Positions 56,056-62,608 of a stretch of DNA of 64,000 nucleotides are shown piece after piece. Position 1 is the stretch's first letter, and each line of letters begins with the position of its first letter. The notes beneath the pieces were generated by a model, which was not told the DNA's origin, ran no database searches, and saw nothing but the letters and a program-made list of their open reading frames with translations. A program made the position numbers and the translations under genes. The stretch spans positions 148,369 to 212,368 of the forward strand of contig MOYA01000003.1 of assembly GCA_001899315.1 (NCBI GenBank), written 5' to 3'. This DNA is from Candidatus Obscuribacter phosphatis. Its GTDB lineage: Bacteria > Cyanobacteriota > Vampirovibrionia > Obscuribacterales > Obscuribacteraceae.

Positions 56056-56087
56056 GCCTCAACCTCAACCTCAGCCTCAGCCTCAAC
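56056..56087. repeat. 6-bp repeat starting at the transporter stop codon
   Basis: Five units of (A/G)CCTCA directly after TGA. Another example of an array that begins at a gene end. Confidence 0.75.
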
Positions 56088-56224
56088 TGTTAGCTCTTTT
56101 CGCCAAGAAAAGGCTCTTTCTTCCTGATGGGCTTGCGGAGAACACGAAGCCGGCCAATTTCTTTCACGCACTTTTCACCTTGCAAATATGACGATGAGCC
56201 TTGCCGACAGCGGGAGAAAAGACA

Positions 56225-56428
56225 ATGCTAGACCACAAGAGCCAAAATCAAACTGAGCAATGCCGCGATCTGCAAAGACAATTAGAAAACTTCGCCGATC
56301 CTTCAAGAAACCAGGGCGTAAACGCTCTTTTTGAGGCAGAAAGACTGCGCACACAGTACGACAACAAGTGCACAGACTTAGGCTTTCCGCCTTCAAAAGA
56401 GCTGCTCGACTCGCTCAAGAAAAAATGA
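56225..56428 (+). CDS. Small hydrophilic helical protein (67 aa)
   Basis: Not recognised. GGGAG lies 9 nt before the ATG, which supports this start over an upstream TTG. The product is charged, probably alpha-helical, with two cysteines (QCRDLQRQLEN; NKCTDLGFP) and a Lys-rich end. It lies 51 bp before a TPR protein gene and may be expressed with it. Confidence 0.6.
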   Translation: MLDHKSQNQTEQCRDLQRQLENFADPSRNQGVNALFEAERLRTQYDNKCTDLGFPPSKELLDSLKKK

Positions 56429-56479
56429 CAAACGGCAAGCGTAGTATTATGAATTCATATACTGCGCTTCCGAGGCCAA

Positions 56480-57421
56480 ATGTTTTCAAAGAAATACAAA
56501 CCATGCCTAAGTAGTGCTCTGGTATTTTGCGCTCTGCTATTGTGCGCCCTAGGTCTTGCAGGTGAAAGTTCCTGTTTGGCCGCGCCAAACTATAATAAGC
56601 TCTACGACGAAGCTCAAGCTTTGATGAACAGAGGCAGCTATCGAGATGCCCGCGTTATCTTGAAACGCATAATTGAAGCCAATCCGCGCGATTCGAGGGC
56701 GCTCACGGCGCTCGGCGTCACTCACATAAACTCCGATGAGAACAATCAATCATTGAGCCGCGGCTTTCCCCTGGCTATGGATTGCTTTCAAAAGGCAACC
56801 ACTTATGACCCTAAGAATGAAGAAGCATGGGGAAGACTGGCCGACTGCGCCAACATCAACGGCGACTACGCCAAAAGTTTGCAGTACGCAGAAAAGGGCA
56901 TAGCCCTCAATCGCAGCAACCCGCACATTCTCTCATTGAGAGCCAAAGCAGTGGCGCTCAGCAGCCTGCATCGAGACAAAGAAGCCCTGCCGGTAGTAGA
57001 TCAACTGATTAAAACCAACTACAAACCCATAGACACTTTGTTTATGAAAGCGGCTTGTCTAGAAAATATCGGCGACTACAAAGGTGCGCTCGCCGTCTAC
57101 CAGCAGGCTGAAAAGGCAAGCAAGACTGATACGGTCATCTATCATCAGATAAGCTGCCTGGAACACCTCAAGCAAAGAAATGAAGCCATCAAGCTTCTCG
57201 ACAAAATAATTGCCTCAAAACCAGACGACGATGCCGCCTTGCACAAGAGAGCTAAGCTCAAGGTTGCAGCCGGTGACCTCAAAGGCGCTTTGAGCGACTA
57301 CAGCCTGGCAATCAAAAGCTTACCAACCACATCACTTCTCAACGAAAGAGCCGCCCTATACGACAAGCTGGGTAGAGCCGACCTGGCTAAGAAAGACCGC
57401 GAGAAAGCACTTCAAGATTAA
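56480..57421 (+). CDS. Secreted TPR protein
   Basis: 313 residues with a signal peptide ending near residue 35 (SCLAAPNY). Seven to eight TPR-like pairs fill the rest, for example AQALMNRGSYRDARVILKRI and AVYQQAEKASKTDTVIYHQI. Located in the periplasm or outer membrane side. Binding partner unknown. It ends the core-like part of the window; the accessory region starts after it. Confidence 0.82.
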   Translation: MFSKKYKPCLSSALVFCALLLCALGLAGESSCLAAPNYNKLYDEAQALMNRGSYRDARVILKRIIEANPRDSRALTALGVTHINSDENNQSLSRGFPLAMDCFQKATTYDPKNEEAWGRLADCANINGDYAKSLQYAEKGIALNRSNPHILSLRAKAVALSSLHRDKEALPVVDQLIKTNYKPIDTLFMKAACLENIGDYKGALAVYQQAEKASKTDTVIYHQISCLEHLKQRNEAIKLLDKIIASKPDDDAALHKRAKLKVAAGDLKGALSDYSLAIKSLPTTSLLNERAALYDKLGRADLAKKDREKALQD

Positions 57422-57488
57422 TAGCCTAGTTTCATCGGCTAAGTGGTTGAGTTCACGAGCAATCCGGTCACTCTCGAAAAGTTGGCAA

Positions 57489-57659
57489 TCAGGATGTAGA
57501 CGTCTTCGCAGGCAGCTCAATTGCCTCAAAAGCAACAGAACTCTTCAGGATTTTCATATCCCCAAGAGATCCATTGCTTCGCCCAGCTTCATGCTCGCCA
57601 GTTCTCCGCAGTTCTAAACCGCCCTCGACATTATGAGTCACTTCCTGTGTTCCGTCAAT
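57489..57659 (-). pseudogene. Frame-shifted C-terminal remnant beyond the hypothetical gene
   Basis: Directly past the stop of the next gene (57655), the minus strand stays open in the -1 frame for 56 codons, starting IDGTQEVTHNVEGGLELRR and ending VAFEAIELPAKTSTS. It has no start codon with a ribosome-binding site. The junction is an A5 run (AAGAAAAATTGA). Either a one-base change split one gene in two, or this is the end of a lost gene. Confidence 0.35.
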
Positions 57660-58365
57660 TTTTCTTCACTTGGAGCACTCGGGTTATGACTTCCTGATGG
57701 GTCACGCTTATCTGCGTAGGCTCAGATGGGCAATGCAGGACGATATCAGAGAAGTATGACCTACGGAATTCGGAATTCCCTTGCCTAGCAGATAGAAAGG
57801 AAATCTGAATGCCACCATCCTTCTCGCTTACATCAATGATGAAGCCGACACGTGACACACTATCAGCGGACTTGCAACCCGTCTCCCTAATCAACCCTGC
57901 CATATACTCGGACCATTCACTCTTGAACATAGGGAATGGTTTTTCCTCAAGGCAAGATTCAAATGCCTTGAGCACATGCCGGCCTAGTTCTTTGTCCAAG
58001 AGCACACACACTATCGGTTCGCCAAATGGAACAGCTACAGATGAATCACTCCCAATATAAGAAAATGGCTGGAGAAAGAGTTTATCCTCGTAATACAGGA
58101 CCTGCAGATTTCTATCGCGCATAAACGGTCCCTTCAAATCACGGTCTAAGATGAACACTAATCTTAACACCAGGAGCGGCATTGTCGATGGCGTACTCAA
58201 TAGCGCTTTGTTGTGACGGTTTCGACGAAAAGCGATCACAATCAGATTCTCGAAAAGTGTAGCTTGTTCAGGTGAGGGAGTCTTGGTTCCGTCCGTAAAG
58301 ATTAGCTGCTTATCAGAGCGCCTCGTTTTGCTTCTTGTTTTAGAGGCCACCAGCGATGGTGTCAC
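57655..58365 (-). CDS. Hypothetical protein of the accessory region
   Basis: 236 residues, family not recognised. From about residue 62 (MPLLVLRLVFILDRDLKG) it reads like a normal alpha/beta protein. The first 60 residues are basic and irregular. The GTG start lies within a short direct repeat and has no ribosome-binding site, so the true start may be the ATG at residue 62. No signal or membrane segment. Position beside toxin genes makes an orphan immunity protein possible, but that is a guess. Confidence 0.5.
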   Translation of the reverse strand: MTPSLVASKTRSKTRRSDKQLIFTDGTKTPSPEQATLFENLIVIAFRRNRHNKALLSTPSTMPLLVLRLVFILDRDLKGPFMRDRNLQVLYYEDKLFLQPFSYIGSDSSVAVPFGEPIVCVLLDKELGRHVLKAFESCLEEKPFPMFKSEWSEYMAGLIRETGCKSADSVSRVGFIIDVSEKDGGIQISFLSARQGNSEFRRSYFSDIVLHCPSEPTQISVTHQEVITRVLQVKKN

Positions 58366-58400
58366 TTAACGTGGGTCCATCGTCACTTAACCTGAGCCCA
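58361..58400. repeat. Two 19-bp direct repeats, IS21-end-like
   Basis: GTCACTTAACGTGGGTCCA and GTCACTTAACCTGAGCCCA, 21 bp apart start to start. IS21-family elements carry several such repeats at their ends. No transposase (istA/istB) gene is present, so this could be the remnant of an excised or decayed element. The comparison is from memory. Confidence 0.4.
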
Positions 58401-58489
58401 AATCGATCGATGATGTCAGGTCCGACTCTCTAGGATGTTACGCCGCTACAGCTACTGAGCGACGTGTCATGATCAGCTGTCAACTGATT

Positions 58490-59281
58490 CTACATAACTA
58501 CAGTGTAAGGCACATCTGGCAACTGCAGAAGCCTACGTTGCAGCTCCGTGATGTCGGTTTGAATCCAATCAGGAGACGAATCGGATGAGAGTATCCTGGC
58601 GATGGAGAAATTAAGTTCAATTGGCAAGTCCGGATACAAATTCTTCCAATTTCTACCACCACGAATAGTCACTGTATCTCCGGAAATCATCAACTTCTCG
58701 CATAGTGCCTGCACAACTGCATAATTTGCATATTCTAACAATCTTCGACGCTCAGTCCGACTAGTTGACATATCAGTTACAGAAATCCACAATACGCCAC
58801 CAGCAGGAAAAGTACCGCTAGGCTGCATATCCAAAGACAAGCGTGTTGATTTGGATTTTGCAGTCTTTATCGGAATGGCGCTTGAGTCGCCAGCAAGCAG
58901 CTCTTTTTCCTTGAGAGTTCGCAAGTGTTCGAGACACTCGGGACTATCAGTACAAAAGTATTTTAGGCTTGCAAAAATGGCTTCATCAACTAGTTTAGAA
59001 AGGAGCTGCTTATCATCAGGGATTTCACCAACATAGCAGTACATATGTCGATATTGACCACTATTAGGCGTTGAAGCGAGTTCAATATCCAAACCACTGA
59101 CTGTAGGATTTTCTACAAGAGTCATATATAGCTCGGTAAAGTCCGGGAGACTGAATCCGAGATTCATAAGCTGGAGACACCATCTGAACCCGGCTTGCCT
59201 CACCATCGGAAGTTGATACCAAGCATTGGTTGCAGGCTTGTGACAACGAATTATGATGTCCTCAATCTTTTTGCGCTTCAT
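58490..59281 (-). CDS. Hypothetical protein of the accessory region (263 aa)
   Basis: Not recognised. A soluble, mixed alpha/beta protein with no signal peptide. The start ATG is followed by KRKKIEDIIIRC. Segments such as VLWISVTDMSTSRTERRRLLEY and LPIELNFSIARIL look well folded. It sits between toxin-type genes and has no partner on its strand closer than 120 bp. It may be an immunity protein or cargo of a mobile segment. Confidence 0.5.
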   Translation of the reverse strand: MKRKKIEDIIIRCHKPATNAWYQLPMVRQAGFRWCLQLMNLGFSLPDFTELYMTLVENPTVSGLDIELASTPNSGQYRHMYCYVGEIPDDKQLLSKLVDEAIFASLKYFCTDSPECLEHLRTLKEKELLAGDSSAIPIKTAKSKSTRLSLDMQPSGTFPAGGVLWISVTDMSTSRTERRRLLEYANYAVVQALCEKLMISGDTVTIRGGRNWKNLYPDLPIELNFSIARILSSDSSPDWIQTDITELQRRLLQLPDVPYTVVM

Positions 59282-59682
59282 GCATCACTCCCAAAAGACT
59301 AACCAATCCAAGAATTTACAGCTTTTCTTTGAGTACAATTTGGCAAACTGTTTTGCCGACCTTTTATCGAGCCATTTTGCAATTCTTGGCGAATTGTTTT
59401 GCACTTCCACGCTCTGTGCGGCCTTCAGCCTTGAGATATTGCATTTCAATTCTCCAAATAAACAAAGAGCTTTTTGAGACTGCGAGAGTTAGCGGTTACC
59501 AAAAGCTCATGCCTGACAATTCATGCTAGCGCAGCTCATACAGTTCTCACCCTCCCAGCATCCAACAAAATCGTTCAATTGCAGACTTTCGCAAAACTCC
59601 CTGTGCGCGTTTCAAGATTCACCCGTCGCCGGCGACCACTTTTTGCATAATTCCGCAACCGTCATCTCGCATCAAGCACTCT
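59282..59682. other. Gap containing a dispersed repeat copy
   Basis: 401 bases without a supported gene. It holds repeat copy 1 (59391-59455) and a smaller hairpin GGCAAACTGTTTTGCC (59343-59358). Plus-strand frames here are short and lack ribosome-binding sites. Confidence 0.45.
59391..59455 (+). repeat. 65-bp dispersed repeat, copy 1
   Basis: Aligns without gaps to 62221-62285, about 56 of 65 positions identical by eye, same orientation. Its ends form an imperfect inverted repeat (GAATTGTTTTGCA against TGCATTTCAATTC). It lies downstream of the toxin/immunity pair. Confidence 0.75.
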
Positions 59683-59919
59683 TCACTTGCTTGAAACTTC
59701 TACCAGCGGACGATTCAGCGCTCCCCTTGCTTCTGCCAAAATCTGCAAAGCTTCTTGGTCGTCTTGTACAAGATTGAGTAGCTCTTCTTTCTCATAGGTC
59801 GAGAATATGTGGTCGAGTACCCATTTTCCTTGAACAAACCCAGCAATAAAGTTATCCCGGTCATCAAACACTGATGTTTCTCCAGAGTCTGCTTTTGCCA
59901 CTAGCAAATAACCCAACAT
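59683..59919 (-). CDS. Small immunity-like protein next to the toxin tip (78 aa)
   Basis: GGAGG lies 7 nt before the ATG at 59919, a strong site. The product is acidic, with a beta-rich first half (LGYLLVAKADSGETSVFDD) and a helical second half (KEELLNLVQDDQEALQILAE). The gene starts 13 bp after the stop of the RelA/SpoT-like gene on the same strand. That order, toxin then small acidic protein, is typical of toxin-immunity pairs. Function inferred from position only. Confidence 0.6.
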   Translation of the reverse strand: MLGYLLVAKADSGETSVFDDRDNFIAGFVQGKWVLDHIFSTYEKEELLNLVQDDQEALQILAEARGALNRPLVEVSSK

Positions 59920-59932
59920 ACCCTCACCTCCG

Positions 59933-60787
59933 TTACTTTTCCAAGATTTCCTTTGCCCGTTCAATGAACGTCCTAACCAGTTTCTCCGTTTGCTTAGTCC
60001 TCTTCAAATATGCTTCCCATGCGGTCTGATAAAGATTTCTCGACTGTTTATCGATATCCATAAGCTCAACTTTCTCATCATGAGAGAGGGATGATACATG
60101 CTCGCTTCTCACACGCTTGTACATCTGATGCTCTTTTTTGCCTGCCTCACTGATCTCTTGTGGCAATATTTGATATTCCAATATTTGTCCATTTGGAGCT
60201 CTCAGGTCAATCGCTGCCATTCTCCACCCCCTAGCTTTTGGCGCAATGAGTTTCTCAAGGTCTAGTTTAACGATCTCGAAGCCGCTGCGCTTCAGAAGTT
60301 CAACAATCCTCGGCAATTCATTTAAGCTCTCTACTGGCGTCTTAAATCTAAACGAGTCTCCAACATGCTCTACATCAAACCAGTCCTTGTTTTCCATTAT
60401 TGACGGGCGGTTTGCCTTGTCTAGAATGTCCTTCGCTTCTTTCACACTTATCTCAGACTTAGTACCAAGTGCAGTATCAATCTCTCTCAAGAATTTCTCT
60501 ACCAGTGCCGTGTTCTCATCCGTTAGCGCCATTAACTGAGTTACAGGCTCCGCCTCTGCCGCTTGTGCCGGTTCCTCGGGCTTTTCCAGCACCTTTAGTC
60601 TTGACGCCAGCACGTCATACCCGCCGCCATTTTTCGGCATCACTATCTCGATGCTCTCGTTCTGTTCGCCGCCGGCACTGCCATTGTGTGCATTCTGGTT
60701 AAGCGCTTGCACTGCTCTTACATCAGCCGCCCCGGCCGCTCTTGCCGCCTGTGCTTCCGGCTGATTCTCTAGCCCCTGGCGCTCCAA
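59933..60787 (-). CDS. RelA/SpoT-like toxin tip of polymorphic-toxin type
   Basis: 284 residues from a TTG; no ribosome-binding site and no ATG upstream, while the frame is open to 60877, so the 5' end may be truncated. Residues 1-60 are Gln/Ala/Asn-rich linker. Residues about 130-230 resemble a RelA/SpoT nucleotidyltransferase fold: VGDSFRFKTPVESLNELPRI, KARGWRMAAIDLRAPNGQ and ILEYQILP followed by KKEHQMYKR. The order fits the (D)xxR, G-Y-R and E-x-Q positions of the family. Known toxins of this fold make (p)ppGpp-like or (p)ppApp products. No secretion domain is present. Confidence 0.5.
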   Translation of the reverse strand: MERQGLENQPEAQAARAAGAADVRAVQALNQNAHNGSAGGEQNESIEIVMPKNGGGYDVLASRLKVLEKPEEPAQAAEAEPVTQLMALTDENTALVEKFLREIDTALGTKSEISVKEAKDILDKANRPSIMENKDWFDVEHVGDSFRFKTPVESLNELPRIVELLKRSGFEIVKLDLEKLIAPKARGWRMAAIDLRAPNGQILEYQILPQEISEAGKKEHQMYKRVRSEHVSSLSHDEKVELMDIDKQSRNLYQTAWEAYLKRTKQTEKLVRTFIERAKEILEK

Positions 60788-61131
60788 TGCCCCGCTGCCT
60801 CTTTTGCCTTCTTGTCCGTTAAATTGCTTCCTGCCTGTCCTTTTCCTTCTCGTCCAGGTTCCTTTTGGCGTCTTCTAGCCCGCCTCTCCGCTCTTTCGTG
60901 TAGTCTCTATTTTTATGGCAGAAATCAAGGACAGCGAGAGCGATAGAGGTGTCCCATTAAGGCGGTCTGAAGCATATAGCTAGTCACGGCATCTCAGCCC
61001 AACACTCAAGGCTAGGACGGGTCTGTGCCAGAAATCGAATGGTTTAATTCACAAGAGCGAACAGAACGCCTCTTGACTGCGTCTATATTTAGAGCTACGA
61101 TGCAAAAGGCTCCATTTTTGGAGGAGGAAAC
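60788..61131. other. Divergent gap with remnant coding signal and the TA promoter
   Basis: On the minus strand a frame other than the toxin's reads DAKRNLDEKEKDRQEAI then stops (about 60823-60875). It is helical and charged like a coding fragment, suggesting loss or frameshift upstream of the toxin tip. The right side holds the promoter and ribosome-binding site of the Xre-RES operon. Confidence 0.4.
61073..61101 (+). promoter_or_regulatory. Sigma-70-type promoter of the Xre-RES operon
   Basis: TTGACT and TACGAT with 17-bp spacing, about 30 nt before a strong GGAGGAGG ribosome-binding site. CTCCA at 61111-61115 can pair with TGGAG of that site. Such antitoxin-first operons are usually repressed by their own antitoxin, but I could not identify a clear operator. 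Confidence 0.5.
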
Positions 61132-61521
61132 ATGGCAAAAACTATCCCAAGAGGCAAAACCAGGGAATCCGTAGCATTAGCGGCATTTTTCAAAATAGCC
61201 GAGCAATGGGGACTAAACACCCAGCAGCAAATGAAATTGCTCGGAATGACGAGCGAATCAACCTTCCACAAGTACAAAAATGCACCTGAAGGTGCAAAAA
61301 TCGACCCGGATAAGCTTGAGAGATTGAGTTTAGTCTTAGGTATATACAAGGACCTTCGCACCTTATTGTCTAACGAAGAATCGGCTCGCACGTGGATCAA
61401 AAAACCAAATAGTGCTGAACCATTTTGCGGCAGAGCCGCCTTGGATTACATGACTGAAACAGGCCGAATGCTTGATTTGTACCGAGTACGGCACTATCTT
61501 GCGGCCCAAAGAGGCGTCTAG
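61132..61521 (+). CDS. Xre/ParS-type antitoxin of a RES-Xre module
   Basis: 129 residues. Helix-turn-helix-like first half (FFKIAEQWGLNTQQQMKLLG, then MTSESTFHKYK) and the toxin-binding second half with ERLSLVLGIYKDLRTLLSNE, AARTW-like ARTWIKKPN and GRAALDYM, typical of MbcA/ParS/Xre antitoxins (DUF2384). It neutralises the RES toxin encoded immediately downstream and probably represses its own promoter. Strong ribosome-binding site. The stop TAG touches the next start codon. Confidence 0.85.
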   Translation: MAKTIPRGKTRESVALAAFFKIAEQWGLNTQQQMKLLGMTSESTFHKYKNAPEGAKIDPDKLERLSLVLGIYKDLRTLLSNEESARTWIKKPNSAEPFCGRAALDYMTETGRMLDLYRVRHYLAAQRGV

Positions 61522-62214
61522 TTGTTATCCATTCCTGAATCGAATATCAATTGGACGCCTTGTTTTCGCATCATTGCGACTCGCTATCCAGCGATCAATT
61601 TTTTCGAAACAATTACAGCAGATCCAGCAGAGTGGGAAATGCTGCTTGAGGTAGAAAGGCTTACAGACCCAACATTTAGCGTAGGCTACTTGGGCTCGCT
61701 GGAACAAGAAGATCGAATTTCCGGAGCAGGTGCGGGACGCATCCTTCCTTCTTTCACCTTTCACGACCCAACCGGAACGCGCTTTAGTACTGCCTCTTAC
61801 GGTGCCTATTATGCGGCCCTAGATCTTAAGACAGCAATTTACGAAACAGTACACCACCGCACGATATTCATGAAGGCAACCAACGAACCCGCCCAAGACA
61901 TTGATCAATTGCTAATCTTGGCAGATCTACAAGGCAAACTGCACGACATTCGTCTTATGAGATCGGCGTTAGCTAATGTATACGATCCATCGAATTATAG
62001 CCATTCTCAGTCTCTGGCAAGCAATTTGAGGAGCGCAGGCAGTCTGGGTATCGTCTATCAAAGCGTGCGCAACAGCCCGACAGGCGAGTGCGTGGCGGTA
62101 TGGCGCGCGCGCGTGTTATCGAATGCACGAGAAGATAGACATATAACTTATCGGTGGAACGGCAGCAAAATAACAGGTTATTTTGACAAGTCAGCCTATC
62201 AAGCCCTCCTGTGA
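61522..62214 (+). CDS. RES-domain toxin (NAD+-consuming)
   Basis: 230 residues, TTG start directly after the antitoxin stop. The family's namesake residues are present: RFSTASYGAYYAALD (Arg, with Tyr in the same block), TAIYETVHH (Glu) and GIVYQSVRN (Ser). RES toxins (MbcT, ParT, Xre-RES) degrade NAD+ or modify proteins with ADP-ribose and stop growth. The domain is complete, so the toxin is probably functional. Repeat copy 2 starts 7 nt after its stop. Confidence 0.85.
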   Translation: MLSIPESNINWTPCFRIIATRYPAINFFETITADPAEWEMLLEVERLTDPTFSVGYLGSLEQEDRISGAGAGRILPSFTFHDPTGTRFSTASYGAYYAALDLKTAIYETVHHRTIFMKATNEPAQDIDQLLILADLQGKLHDIRLMRSALANVYDPSNYSHSQSLASNLRSAGSLGIVYQSVRNSPTGECVAVWRARVLSNAREDRHITYRWNGSKITGYFDKSAYQALL

Positions 62215-62608
62215 TTTAGTGAATTGTTTTGCATTTCCAAGCACTGTGCGGCTTTCAGCCTTGAAAAATTGCATTTTGATTCGCCGAACTTTGCAAGTTA
62301 ACACACTAAGTCACAAGAAAGTCTCCTTCGTCTTGCCTTTTCTCGACTTCGATTTCGCCACTAAAGTCACCCCCGCTTACTCAGCCAATCGAAAGGATTT
62401 AACGACACGCCTTTCCTCACTTCAAGTATGGGGTTGCTGTGACGCTCTCACTTGACCTGTTACCCTGCTAATGAAAGCAGATCGGCTTGCTTGCGAGCGT
62501 CCGCCGTCCAAGGAGCAGTCTATTAAAGCTAGCCGAGGTTTCGTAACCAACCGCTCCACTGCTTAGCTGGGACTGTTGGGTCGGGCGCCTGGGGCTGCAG
62601 TTTATTAA
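62215..62608. other. Gap with repeat copy 2, no supported gene
   Basis: 394 bases. It contains the second dispersed repeat at its left edge. A stem-like stretch occurs near 62512-62562 (AAGGAGCAG...GGTTTCGTAACC...CTGCTT), but it does not make a tRNA cloverleaf. No frame with a ribosome-binding site. Confidence 0.45.
62221..62285 (+). repeat. 65-bp dispersed repeat, copy 2
   Basis: Partner of the copy at 59391. It keeps the central GTGCGGC(T/C)TTCAGCCTTGA block and the GAATTGTTTTGCA start; the right-hand inverted-repeat arm is more degraded. It lies right behind the RES toxin gene. Confidence 0.75.

Noticed and set aside
59391-62285. Integron attC sites
   Set aside because: The 65-bp repeats have inverted ends, but I find no GTTRRRY core at the expected place and no integrase; the spaced region holds several genes on both strands.
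62512-62562. tRNA-like stem-loops
   Set aside because: No cloverleaf, no TTCRA loop and no acceptor stem could be drawn.
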